From an uncultured Clostridia bacterium (GTDB taxonomy: Bacteria; Bacillota; Clostridia; Oscillospirales; CAG-272): a DNA stretch of 10,852 bases. A program made the translations under genes and the position numbers. Positions within the stretch are counted from its first letter, which is position 1. Every line of letters begins with the position of its first letter. Positions 1 to 6,566 of the stretch are shown here, one piece after another. The DNA is taken from the NCBI GenBank assembly GCA_904502055.1, contig CAJGDZ010000048.1, positions 1 through 10,852 on the forward strand. The letters are read 5' to 3'. The notes below the pieces were generated by a model. The model was not told the origin of the DNA. It ran no database searches and worked only from the letters and a program-made list of their open reading frames with translations.

Positions 1-733
1 CGTCAATAAAGTAGGCGGCCTCAAGCACACCTGCTACGCGGAATCCGCCGCGGCGTACGATGGAGCTTGTGGCAGAGTACAGATGTGTAACGTGACGGTA
101 GCCCCTGTCAAACGCCCCTATGACGGTGTCAAAATCAGCATTGGAGTGCGCGATGCTGAGTGCAAAGCCTTCCGCCTTGGCAACCTCTGCAAAGCGCTTT
201 GCGCCCTCAAGCTCGGGAGCAACGCTCCAGCGTTTGATATTGCCGTCCGCCGCCTTAAGAATGGAGCGGTATTCCGCCTCGTCAAACACACGGATGTGCT
301 CGGGCTTCTGTGCGCCTGCCTGCTCGGGCGAGATGTAAGGCCCCTCGACGTGAATGCCAAGCAGATTTGCACGAACACGGGGATCCTTTTTGGCGGATTT
401 GTAGTTTTCGATGGCGCGAACAAGCGCGTTGGCACCGGCGGAGAGCAGGGTGGGCATCACCGAGGTCGTGCCGTGCCTAAGATGTGCCTCGGTGGCGTTA
501 AGATAGTCCTCGGGGGAGCCGTCCATATAGTCGCTTCCGCCACCGCCGTGCTGGTGAATGTCCACAAAGCCGGCTGACACAAAAAGTCCGCTCGCGTCGA
601 TGTCCCGATAATCAGGGGAAGAGATTGTTTCTTTGTCGATGATGTCTTCAATTTTTCCTTCCGAGATCAGAAGGTCTTTTTCCAAAACTCCGTTTTCGAC
701 GATCAGACGACCGCCTCGAATGCGATATTTCAT
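1..733 (-). CDS. nagA: N-acetylglucosamine-6-phosphate deacetylase (NagA), N-terminal 244 residues; continues past the left edge
   Basis: Removes the acetyl group from GlcNAc-6-phosphate to give GlcN-6-phosphate and acetate in the cytoplasm, the step before NagB. The visible part shows the amidohydrolase fold with DIHQHGGGGSD (H60 and H62, metal ligands), GIHVEGPYISP (E130), SIAHSNADFD (H196) and VTHLYSAT (H217). The catalytic Asp expected near residue 270 lies outside the window. The HxH pair is the two-metal, Bacillus-like pattern rather than the QxN of the E. coli enzyme. The ATG overlaps the TGA stop of the upstream oxidoreductase (ATGA), with AGAGG about 8 nt before it, so translation is probably coupled. 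The gene is cut by the window edge, not visibly broken. Family assignment is strong. Activity on GalNAc-6-P or a related sugar instead cannot be excluded, because the nagB partner is divergent. Confidence 0.93.
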   Translation of the reverse strand, partial: MKYRIRGGRLIVENGVLEKDLLISEGKIEDIIDKETISSPDYRDIDASGLFVSAGFVDIHQHGGGGSDYMDGSPEDYLNATEAHLRHGTTSVMPTLLSAGANALVRAIENYKSAKKDPRVRANLLGIHVEGPYISPEQAGAQKPEHIRVFDEAEYRSILKAADGNIKRWSVAPELEGAKRFAEVAKAEGFALSIAHSNADFDTVIGAFDRGYRHVTHLYSATSSIVRRGGFRVAGVLEAAYFID

Positions 734-1722
734 AACAGTACCTCTTTGTCTGCTTGTGCTTGAAGTGTAAGTGCGGTGTGGGAGGAGGCGAGAATATTTT
801 CGGTCATATCTCGCGCATTGCTTTGAATTTCTTTGGCAAATTCGGAGAGATAGTCTCCTTCTGCCGGCAACTTTGTGTATCTTACCGGCTCAGCTCGGCC
901 CTCGGCATACACCGTTACCGCCGCCTCGGCCCAATTGAAGGTAAGCAGTCCCTTTTCACACCAGATGCGGAATTCCCAGTAGGAGGGGAGAGAAAAGGCG
1001 GACGGCAGGGGAGCAGAATAGGAGACGTCTGCCATAACCCCCGCACCGCCCTCAAGACGTGCCATAAAAAGGGCGCAATCCTTGAAGTCCTTGTCCCTAT
1101 AGGCGTAGGAGTTCCAGACGCGAGCCGCGTCGATGCTCGCAAACTCCTTATGTGAGAGCATTCGCACAAGATCTACGCCGTGAATGCCAAGATCGTTGAT
1201 CGTGCCGCCATGCATTCCTTTTTCAAAATACCAAGTGGGGCGCGTGCCGTAGGCAAGAGGATGCTGACCGTTAAACGAGATGTTTCGGATCTCACCGAGC
1301 GCGCCGCTATCCAGAATCTCGCAAGCCTTCACAGTTTGCGGAAGATACCGCAGATCCAGCATACACGCGATCTTAAGGTTCTTTTCCCGGGAAATGCTTG
1401 CGATCTCCTCAAGCTCCTTGAGGCTTGTGCAGATGGGCTTGTCGGCAATGACGTGCTTGCCGGCACTGAGAGCCTTCAAAATCATTTGTCCGCGCTCGCC
1501 GTAGGCGTTGCCGATGGCCACCGCATCGATGTCGGTCTTAAGCCACTCCTCATAGCTTTTGTCTGAGAAGGTCACACCGAGCTTTTTCTCGGCCGCTGCC
1601 CGCGCCTCGCTGTGGGGTTCGATACAACCGGCAATCTCCGCTATATCCGAGGTGGCCACCCTTTGGTAAAGCCCATCGATGTGTCCGTGGCGAAAGCCGT
1701 TGAATAAAATTTTAAGCTTCAT
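730..1722 (-). CDS. Gfo/Idh/MocA family NAD(P)-dependent oxidoreductase (second of the operon)
   Basis: 330 residues. Members oxidise, reduce or epimerise sugars and cyclitols with NAD(P). The N-terminal Rossmann half (about 1-120) starts KILFNGFRHGHI, which lacks the usual GxGxxG. It is followed by a clear ADKPICTSLKELEEI (D94-K95-P96, the catalytic-lysine motif) and by the C-terminal signature HGGTINDLGIHGVDLVRML (D177, H181, D184). The ATG at 1722 is preferred over an in-frame start at 1824, because the longer version would lie deep inside nagB and the 34 extra residues look non-family. AGAGG lies upstream of 1722. One base separates the start from the nagB stop, and the stop overlaps the nagA start. 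Being between nagB and nagA, it likely acts on an amino-sugar derivative; the exact substrate is unknown. A GH109-type NAD-dependent glycosidase has the same fold but is normally longer, so it is less likely. Confidence 0.88.
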   Translation of the reverse strand: MKLKILFNGFRHGHIDGLYQRVATSDIAEIAGCIEPHSEARAAAEKKLGVTFSDKSYEEWLKTDIDAVAIGNAYGERGQMILKALSAGKHVIADKPICTSLKELEEIASISREKNLKIACMLDLRYLPQTVKACEILDSGALGEIRNISFNGQHPLAYGTRPTWYFEKGMHGGTINDLGIHGVDLVRMLSHKEFASIDAARVWNSYAYRDKDFKDCALFMARLEGGAGVMADVSYSAPLPSAFSLPSYWEFRIWCEKGLLTFNWAEAAVTVYAEGRAEPVRYTKLPAEGDYLSEFAKEIQSNARDMTENILASSHTALTLQAQADKEVLL

Positions 1723-1723
1723 T

Positions 1724-2485
1724 TCAAAGAACCTCTGCCGCGCTGTCCTTATCCAAGAACATTTCGGCATTTTCGTGCTTGCGAAGCGCCGTGGCAGGGC
1801 AGACCTCGCCGTACTCGCCCTCAAGCATAGCCTTTACCGCTTTGGCTTTTGTGGGGGCGGGTACGGTACAGATCAGATGCTTCGCGGACATAAGTGCGGG
1901 AACCGTCAGCGTCAGCGCGTATTTCGGAACGTCATCAAACGTGGGGAAGCAGCCATCGTGCACCTGCTGCATACGGCAGGTATCGTCAAGCGCTACCTTT
2001 TTGACAAGCTTTGTGTCGTGAAAATTGGCGACGGGTGGATCGTTGAATGCGATATGTCCGTTTTCGCCGATACCCATACAGACTACGTCGGGCGGATTTT
2101 TGCGAAGCAAATCCGCGTAAGCCTCGCACGCCTCGTCCGCAGGGAGCGTGGCGGGGATGTAGTTGACCGAGGCAAAGGGCGCAAGCGAAAAGATGTGGTC
2201 GTTCAAATAGCGGGCAAAGGATTGTCCGTCCTCGATACTGAGTCCCGCATATTCATCCATATGGTAGGCGTGTACCCGGGAGAAGTCCACATTTTCCGCA
2301 AGTAGTGCGGCAAGCGTCTCGTTCTGCGAGGGGGCAGCGGCAAAAATGACGTTGGCATAGCCCTTTTTATCAAGGGTCTCGTTGATGGCCTTGGCCGCCG
2401 CCCGTCCTGCGGCATTTCCCATTTCGCCGCGTGTTTCGTATACGTATGTAGTAAGCTTTTCGGTTCGAATGATTTTGATCGGCAT
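1724..2485 (-). CDS. NagB-like glucosamine-6-phosphate deaminase/isomerase, divergent subfamily
   Basis: 253 residues, close to the usual length of short NagB enzymes. NagB converts GlcN-6-P to fructose-6-P and ammonia. Family marks are VHAYHMDEYAGL (D77, the catalytic Asp of the MDEY motif), MGIGENGHIAFNDPP (H144) and CPATALRKHENAEMFLD at the C-terminus. Differences from canonical NagB, judged from remembered alignments: the FNEP glutamate is Asp (D149), the usual VGxGTL segment is replaced by LTVPALMSAKHL, and the VTG-KA loop reads CTVPAPTKAKAV. It may therefore act on a related amino-sugar phosphate, or as an isomerase. The start is supported by a perfect AAAGGAG 7 nt before the ATG. It lies 11 nt after the first oxidoreductase and 1 nt before the second. 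The symbol nagB is withheld because function is uncertain. Confidence 0.88.
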   Translation of the reverse strand: MPIKIIRTEKLTTYVYETRGEMGNAAGRAAAKAINETLDKKGYANVIFAAAPSQNETLAALLAENVDFSRVHAYHMDEYAGLSIEDGQSFARYLNDHIFSLAPFASVNYIPATLPADEACEAYADLLRKNPPDVVCMGIGENGHIAFNDPPVANFHDTKLVKKVALDDTCRMQQVHDGCFPTFDDVPKYALTLTVPALMSAKHLICTVPAPTKAKAVKAMLEGEYGEVCPATALRKHENAEMFLDKDSAAEVL

Positions 2486-2496
2486 AGCGGTCTCCT

Positions 2497-3573
2497 TTAA
2501 TCAAATTCAACCGAAAGAGGATTTTCGGCGTGGCAGGCCTCGATGATGCGAACGGTTTGCGCCGCCATCTCGGGTGTCACCGTCAGGGGCTTGCCCTCAA
2601 GAATGGCGTCGTGAAGCATCTTGTAAAAGTCGTATACTGCCAGATCGAAGGACGTGCCCTCAATGGTGCTCTCCTCCTCGGTAAAATTCAGCTTCTCCGA
2701 GCAATAGGCAGGGTCGCCGTTTGCTTTGGCCAAAAAGCCCTCCACCACGGGGCGCTCGGGATAGACCGAGAAGTCCTCGATATATTTCAACTTGTAATTG
2801 GTGTTGGTGGACATCAGCGTTCCCTTTGAGCCGTAGATCTTAAACACGTAATCGCCGGCATAAGCGTCGGCGGAAATGACCTCGATATCAATGGTGGGCC
2901 TATCCTTGGCGGTGATGATTAGCTTGGCGTAGTCGTCGCCGTCTCCGCTGGTGAGAATTCTTTTCAGCGAGGAGAAGGCCACCCTTGCCGTCTCGTCCCA
3001 GTCAATGAGGGCCAAGGCCTGTCCGATGGGGTGAGGACCGGTATTGTAAAGACCGCCTGCGCATTTGCTTTGAAGCGTCTGCCAGTCCCAACGGCGCGCA
3101 AAGCCCGAATACTTGATGTTGATCTGGTGCACCTTGCCCAGCTTTCCGCTCTCGATGATCCTCTTGACGTTGAGGAAGGCGGGGGTAATGATGGTCTGCT
3201 GGAACGCCGCCACCAAAACGCCGTGTTTTTTGGCGGTGCGGATCAGATCCATGCACTCATAGTAGGAGCGTCCGAACGGCTTTTCCGAAAGAACGTTAAA
3301 GCCGTGCTCCAGAAGATCCTTGGTAATGGGGTAGTGCATTTGCGAGAAGGTAGCATTGACCACAAGGTCGATGTCCTTGCGTCCAAAAATTTCGGTGTGA
3401 TCCGTATAGGTGTCACAGCCGAACTCGCGCGCAGCCTTTTCTCGGCGATAATCATCCGGCTCCACAACGGCTACCACCTCGCAAAATGTGTTAGCCTCGC
3501 TAAGGAAAAACGCACCGTGGATGTTGCGTCCGCTTCTGCCTTGACCGAGAATGGCGATTCGCAGTTTCTTCAT
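2497..3573 (-). CDS. Gfo/Idh/MocA family NAD(P)-dependent oxidoreductase (first gene of the amino-sugar operon)
   Basis: 358 residues. The N-terminal Rossmann domain has the nucleotide-binding motif ILGQGRSGRNIHG (residues 8-20) with an acidic VVEPDD at the end of the second strand, suggesting NAD preference. LSEKPFG (E97-K98-P99) carries the family's catalytic lysine. The C-terminal sheet domain has GGLYNTGPHPIGQAL with H181 in place, but Asn and Gly stand where the family usually has Asp (177 and 184). The ATG at 3573 has a GGGAGGA site about 11 nt upstream and lies roughly 30 nt after the predicted transcription start. It is the promoter-proximal gene, divergent from the AraC-type regulator, so it probably catalyses the first or a regulated early step on the inducing sugar. 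Its substrate cannot be named from sequence. Confidence 0.9.
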   Translation of the reverse strand: MKKLRIAILGQGRSGRNIHGAFFLSEANTFCEVVAVVEPDDYRREKAAREFGCDTYTDHTEIFGRKDIDLVVNATFSQMHYPITKDLLEHGFNVLSEKPFGRSYYECMDLIRTAKKHGVLVAAFQQTIITPAFLNVKRIIESGKLGKVHQINIKYSGFARRWDWQTLQSKCAGGLYNTGPHPIGQALALIDWDETARVAFSSLKRILTSGDGDDYAKLIITAKDRPTIDIEVISADAYAGDYVFKIYGSKGTLMSTNTNYKLKYIEDFSVYPERPVVEGFLAKANGDPAYCSEKLNFTEEESTIEGTSFDLAVYDFYKMLHDAILEGKPLTVTPEMAAQTVRIIEACHAENPLSVEFD

Positions 3574-3611
3574 AATAATAAAATCCTCCCGTTTGGATTT
3601 GCTTTTTTCTT

Positions 3612-3640
3612 AGTATATCACAATAAAAATATAAATGGAA
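3612..3640 (-). promoter_or_regulatory. Promoter of the oxidoreductase-nagB-oxidoreductase-nagA operon
   Basis: On the minus strand an extended -10, TGA-TATACT (3620-3612), is preceded 17 bp upstream by a weak -35, TTCCAT (3640-3635). A poor -35 with an extended -10 fits an activator-dependent promoter. The predicted start near 3605 gives a leader of about 30 nt. Confidence 0.6.
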
Positions 3641-3664
3641 TTGCACATTTTATTATTTTTATTG
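3621..3664. promoter_or_regulatory. Candidate operator: 11 bp perfect inverted repeat between divergent promoters
   Basis: CAATAAAAATA (3621-3631) is exactly inverted at 3654-3664, with a 22 bp spacer. A second dyad, AATTGCA (3639-3645) and TGCAATT (3663-3669), overlaps it. The first dyad abuts the -10 of the leftward operon and ends on the -35 of the regulator gene, so a bound protein could control both. The adjacent AraC-type protein is the natural candidate. The region is very AT-rich, so some symmetry could be chance. Confidence 0.45.
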
Positions 3665-3690
3665 CAATTTTTACTTTTTTATGTTATACT
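3662..3690 (+). promoter_or_regulatory. Promoter of the AraC-family regulator gene
   Basis: -35 TTGCAA (3662-3667), 17 bp spacer, extended -10 TGT-TATACT (3682-3690). A GAGGTGA ribosome binding site (3697-3703) and the ATG at 3708 follow, giving a very short leader. The -35 overlaps the right arms of both dyads, consistent with autoregulation. Confidence 0.7.
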
Positions 3691-3707
3691 GGATGTGAGG
3701 TGATGTT

Positions 3708-4493
3708 ATGTTTCGGAAAGAGATCGGAAAATCCGTTGTGGAGGTCTCGCACAAGCGGATCGATAAGCCGCGGAAAAGCGTATATTTCAACCATATCCAC
3801 AATCATTGCGAGCTTCTTCTTTTTTTGAGCGGGGAAGCGGATTATAACATTGACGGACAGGTCTATAAGCCAAAGCCCTACGACCTGCTTTTCATTCCTG
3901 CGGCAACCTATCATTACCTGATTCCGACCGACTCCTGCCCGTATGAAAATTATGTCATCGGCATCGATCCCTCGGAGATCTCCGTGCAGTATGAGACGCT
4001 TTTTTCGCCGCCGCTTATGATAAACATCAAGGAGGATGCCGAGTTCAAGGGCTTTTTCACGCGTCTGGATGTGTATGCGGAGCGCTATTCGAAGGAGGAT
4101 TTTGACATCTGCGCCAAGGCTCTGGTTCTGGAGCTTGTCACCTACTGTGCCTATCGAAAGCATGAGATGCGTTCGGTGCATAGCGGAAGCCTTGCGCACG
4201 TGGAGGAAATGATCGCCTATATTTCGGCGCATCTGGAGGAAAAGCTGGACGCCGACCGCATTGCCCGACATTTTTTGCTCTCGCGCTCCTACGTGCAAAA
4301 TTTATTTTCGCAAAATATGCACATCGGACTCAAAAAATACATCACGCAAAAGAAGATATACGCCGCCCACGCCGATCTTCTTCGCGGCTTAAGCCCCAAC
4401 GTCGTTTGTGAAAAATACCGGTTTGGTGACTACTCGCAGTTTTATCGCACCTACAAAAAAACCTTCGGCATTTCGCCCAGGGAGATCAAATGA
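3708..4493 (+). CDS. AraC-family transcriptional regulator with N-terminal cupin domain
   Basis: 261 residues. The N-terminal sugar-sensing cupin (about 22-105) has NHIHNHCELLLFLSGEADY (H29, H31, H33, E35) and PYDLLFIPAATYHYL (H69). The C-terminal AraC DNA-binding domain (about 163-261) has two helix-turn-helix units: the first is around LDADRIARHFLLSRSYVQNL, and the second ends in YSQFYRTYKKTFGISPREIK, a clear match to the family's C-terminal signature. GAGGTGA lies 4 nt before the ATG. It is transcribed away from the amino-sugar operon from a shared 134 bp promoter region, so it most likely senses an intermediate of that pathway and activates the operon; this role is inferred from position. 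A strong terminator begins at its stop codon. Confidence 0.93.
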   Translation: MFRKEIGKSVVEVSHKRIDKPRKSVYFNHIHNHCELLLFLSGEADYNIDGQVYKPKPYDLLFIPAATYHYLIPTDSCPYENYVIGIDPSEISVQYETLFSPPLMINIKEDAEFKGFFTRLDVYAERYSKEDFDICAKALVLELVTYCAYRKHEMRSVHSGSLAHVEEMIAYISAHLEEKLDADRIARHFLLSRSYVQNLFSQNMHIGLKKYITQKKIYAAHADLLRGLSPNVVCEKYRFGDYSQFYRTYKKTFGISPREIK

Positions 4494-4523
4494 AAAATCC
4501 GAACCTTTTGGGTTCGGATTTTT
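4493..4523. terminator. Bidirectional intrinsic terminator between araC-type gene and tRNA-Leu
   Basis: A perfect 13 bp stem, AAAAATCCGAACC (4493-4505) with GGTTCGGATTTTT (4511-4523), has a 5 nt loop. Both arms carry a run of five A or T, so it gives a U-tract in either direction. It starts on the last base of the regulator's stop codon and lies 6 nt after the tRNA 3' end on the other strand. Confidence 0.9.
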
Positions 4524-4529
4524 ACTGCT

Positions 4530-4612
4530 TGGTGCGGGTGACAGGGGTCGAACCTGCACGAATGAACATAAGATCCTAAATCTTACGCGTCTGCCAATTC
4601 CGCCACACCCGC
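4530..4612 (-). tRNA. tRNA-Leu(UAG)
   Basis: The minus strand reads 5' GCGGGTG (4612-4606) pairing with CACCCGC (4540-4534), discriminator A and an encoded CCA (4532-4530). The anticodon arm is TAAGA-TTTAGGA-TCTTA, with anticodon TAG at 4578-4576 and G37, reading CUA/CUN leucine codons. The T arm is GCAGG-TTCGACC-CCTGT. The extra arm is short for a class II tRNA (about 11 nt), giving 83 nt with CCA. No clear promoter of its own is visible between it and asd; a weak TATAAA (4657-4652) is possible, or it is cotranscribed with asd. The bidirectional terminator follows. Confidence 0.95.
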
Positions 4613-4618
4613 ATAATT

Positions 4619-4655
4619 TCCGCTTCTCGGCACATACCCGAGAAGCGGATTTTTT
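4619..4655 (+). terminator. Hairpin with rightward U-tract between tRNA-Leu and asd
   Basis: A 12 bp stem (CCGCTTCTCGG at 4620-4630 with CCGAGAAGCGG at 4638-4648, plus a closing T-A pair 4619/4649) and a 7 nt loop are followed by six T on the plus strand. On the minus strand, the direction in which asd and the tRNA are transcribed, it is followed by AATTAT rather than a T-run. It therefore looks like a block to rightward read-through, or a processing hairpin between asd and the tRNA. Confidence 0.6.
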
Positions 4656-4671
4656 ATAGGAAACTATGAAT

Positions 4672-5748
4672 TCAGTTGAAGAAGCCCTCACGGTAGAGAA
4701 GCTCGGCGATCAGCACCGCGCCGCCTGCCGCGCCGCGAAGCGTGTTGTGCGAAAGGCCGACAAACTTGTAATCGAAGACGGTATCCTCACGAAGTCTGCC
4801 GAGCGTAACGCCCATACCGCCATAGATGTCACGGTCGAGAGCCGCCTGAGGACGGTTGTCCTCCTCAAAATAGGTAAGGAACTTTTCGGGAGCGCTGGGA
4901 AGCTCAAGCTCCTGAGCCTTGCCCGAGAAGCTTGCCCACGCCTCAAGGATCTCCTCCTTGGTGGGCTTGTTTTCAAACTTTACAAACACAGCCGCCGTAT
5001 GACCGTCGCTGACGGGAACGCGAATGCACTGGGTGGAGATCAGCGGAGCGGCCGCCTTTACGATCTGTCCGTTCTCAATGTGACCCCAGATCTTAAGAGG
5101 CTCCTGCTCGCTCTTTTCCTCCTCACCACCAATGTAGGGAATGACGTTGTCGATCATTTCGGGCCATTCCTTGAAGGTCTTGCCTGCGCCGGAGATAGCC
5201 TGGTAGGTGGTGGCAAGCACGGTGGTGGGCTTATATTTCAGAAGGGGCGTAAGTGCGGGAACGTAGGACTGGATCGAGCAGTTGGGCTTGACGGCGATAA
5301 AGCCGCGCTTGGTGCCAAGACGCTTTTTCTGCTCAGCAATGATCTCAAGGTGAGAATCGTTGATCTCCGGAATGACCATGGGAACGTCGGGCGTCCAGCG
5401 GTGCGCCGAGTTGTTGGAAACCACAGGGATCTCGGCCTTGGCATAGGCCTCCTCAAGCGCGCGGATCTCGTCCTTTTTCATATCGACAGCGCAGAAAACA
5501 AAGCTTACCTTACCGGCAATGGCGTCGATATTCGAAGCGTCAAGCACGATCATATCGGCGAACTTCTCGGGCATTGCCACCTTCATCTTCCATCTCTCGC
5601 CAACGGCCTCGCGGTAAGTCTTACCGGCCGAGCGTGCCGAAGCGGCAAGCAGTACAACTTCAAAATAGGGGTGGTTCTCAAGAAGTGTCAGAAAGCGCTG
5701 ACCGACCATACCCGTCGCGCCTACAACACCAACCTTCATCTTTTCCAT
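4672..5748 (-). CDS. asd: Aspartate-semialdehyde dehydrogenase, fungal/archaeal-type
   Basis: 358 residues. Reduces L-aspartyl-4-phosphate to L-aspartate-4-semialdehyde with NADPH, the second step of the aspartate family pathway. The N-terminal NADP site is VGVVGATGMVGQRF (6-19). The catalytic cysteine is C157 in VKPNCSIQSY, followed by ISGAGKTFKEW, and the general-base histidine is H250 in RVPVSDGHTAAV. The wording around these motifs (RSAGK, NNSAHRW, LSHNTLRGAAGGAVLIAELL) fits the yeast/archaeal branch rather than the E. coli/Bacillus one. The ATG at 5748 is preceded by AAAGGA with 8 nt spacing; an in-frame Met at residue 4 is less well placed. It has its own promoter although the PHP gene ends 83 nt upstream on the same strand. 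Its partner lysC lies about 3.4 kb away. Confidence 0.96.
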   Translation of the reverse strand: MEKMKVGVVGATGMVGQRFLTLLENHPYFEVVLLAASARSAGKTYREAVGERWKMKVAMPEKFADMIVLDASNIDAIAGKVSFVFCAVDMKKDEIRALEEAYAKAEIPVVSNNSAHRWTPDVPMVIPEINDSHLEIIAEQKKRLGTKRGFIAVKPNCSIQSYVPALTPLLKYKPTTVLATTYQAISGAGKTFKEWPEMIDNVIPYIGGEEEKSEQEPLKIWGHIENGQIVKAAAPLISTQCIRVPVSDGHTAAVFVKFENKPTKEEILEAWASFSGKAQELELPSAPEKFLTYFEEDNRPQAALDRDIYGGMGVTLGRLREDTVFDYKFVGLSHNTLRGAAGGAVLIAELLYREGFFN

Positions 5749-5783
5749 AACATATATCCTTTCACATAAAATAATAACAATCT

Positions 5784-5812
5784 ATTATACCGCGTATGCG
5801 GTGTAAAATCAA
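5784..5812 (-). promoter_or_regulatory. Promoter of asd
   Basis: On the minus strand, -35 TTGATT (5812-5807), an exact 17 bp spacer and consensus -10 TATAAT (5789-5784). The predicted start near 5777 gives a leader of about 30 nt ending in AAAGGA, too short for a riboswitch. Confidence 0.82.
5785..5806. promoter_or_regulatory. Candidate operator in the asd promoter
   Basis: TTATACCGC (5785-5793) and GCGGTGTAA (5798-5806) form a 9+9 bp dyad with one mismatch around a GTAT centre. It fills the spacer and overlaps the -10, the position expected for a repressor. It is not followed by a T-run on the coding strand, so it is not a normal terminator for the PHP gene. Confidence 0.4.
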
Positions 5813-5831
5813 GGGGGATTTGAAAAAAACT

Positions 5832-6566
5832 TTATTCACTCATCTTAACCGTGAAATTCGGCTCACAAAGCTCGGGCTTTATGGCTTCCTCAAGGTTTAT
5901 GACCTCGGCCCTGTGCGATCGGATGGCCTCGATCAGATCCTCTATCTTTTGGCAACGGAAGGGAACGGCAACGCCGCTGAAGTAATCGCCATCCGCCGTA
6001 TGGCGGTCGCTTCCGCCGGTCATCGGCAGACCCGTCGATTTGGCGTATTCATAGCCGCGGCGATTGCAGTCGGGCGTATTGCAGCAGTTGTATGCCTCAA
6101 TGGCGTCCACGTCATTCGGGCGGAGCATCACGGTCTGGGCGCGCATATAGGGGCGCTCGCGATACGGGTGCGCCTGAATGATAAAAGCGCCGGATGCGTG
6201 CATAAAGTCGAAGAAATCCTTGCCGCGCATATCGCGGAGCTCGGGGTGCTCTTTCAGAAATTCGGGAGTGATGCCCAGCACGAGATACTCGTCCCAAAGC
6301 TCAAATTTTTCCTCTATGCCAAAGAATACGTCAAAATTGCATCCCTCGGCGGCCTTCCTTGCCGATTCGTATCCACGGTAATATTCGGTGATAAAATCCT
6401 CCCAAGGGAGATCTCGGTCAATGGCGGTGTTTCCGTGATAAAAATGATCGGTCACCACCATACCTTGGTAGCCGTTCTTTATATAAAAATCCACCATCTC
6501 CGCGCCACTTGAGCGTGCGCAGGCGCTCGCTTCCTTTGTGTGCAGGTGAAGCTCGTATTTATACAT
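5832..6566 (-). CDS. PHP-domain metal-dependent phosphoesterase
   Basis: 244 residues. The PHP superfamily hydrolyses phosphoester bonds with two or three metals; histidinol phosphatases and many small nucleotide or sugar phosphatases belong here. Metal-binding motifs appear in the expected order: ELHLHT (H7, H9), VVTDH (D40, H41), FFGIEEKFE (E85), IIQAHPYR (H133) and GGSDRH (D187, H189). No signal peptide or membrane segment is seen. The ATG at 6566 is chosen over an in-frame TTG at 6581 because AAAGGA lies 6 nt before it. It overlaps the end of the FkbM gene by 8 nt (ATGTATAA), indicating coupled translation. It is last in the trio; no hairpin follows, so some read-through to asd is possible. 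The substrate is unknown; context suggests a product of the upstream hydrolase and methyltransferase genes. Confidence 0.88.
   Translation of the reverse strand: MYKYELHLHTKEASACARSSGAEMVDFYIKNGYQGMVVTDHFYHGNTAIDRDLPWEDFITEYYRGYESARKAAEGCNFDVFFGIEEKFELWDEYLVLGITPEFLKEHPELRDMRGKDFFDFMHASGAFIIQAHPYRERPYMRAQTVMLRPNDVDAIEAYNCCNTPDCNRRGYEYAKSTGLPMTGGSDRHTADGDYFSGVAVPFRCQKIEDLIEAIRSHRAEVINLEEAIKPELCEPNFTVKMSE

Noticed and set aside
730..1722. GH109-type NAD-dependent alpha-N-acetylgalactosaminidase
   Set aside because: Same fold, but the protein is about 100 residues shorter than typical members and has no export signal; kept only as a minor alternative.
1679..3828. Several plus-strand open frames of 128-265 codons opposite the nag-type operon and the regulator's promoter
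   Set aside because: All overlap well-supported minus-strand genes, carry no recognisable motifs and lack ribosome binding sites.
4534..4560. GGGTGACAG in the antisense of tRNA-Leu resembles the start of the MITE-like end repeat, with GAACC further on
   Set aside because: These bases are explained by the acceptor and T arms of the tRNA; the shared 9-mer is probably chance.
4666..5769. Open frame of 367 codons on the plus strand, fully opposite asd
   Set aside because: It mirrors asd codon by codon, has no family motif or ribosome site, and asd is certain.
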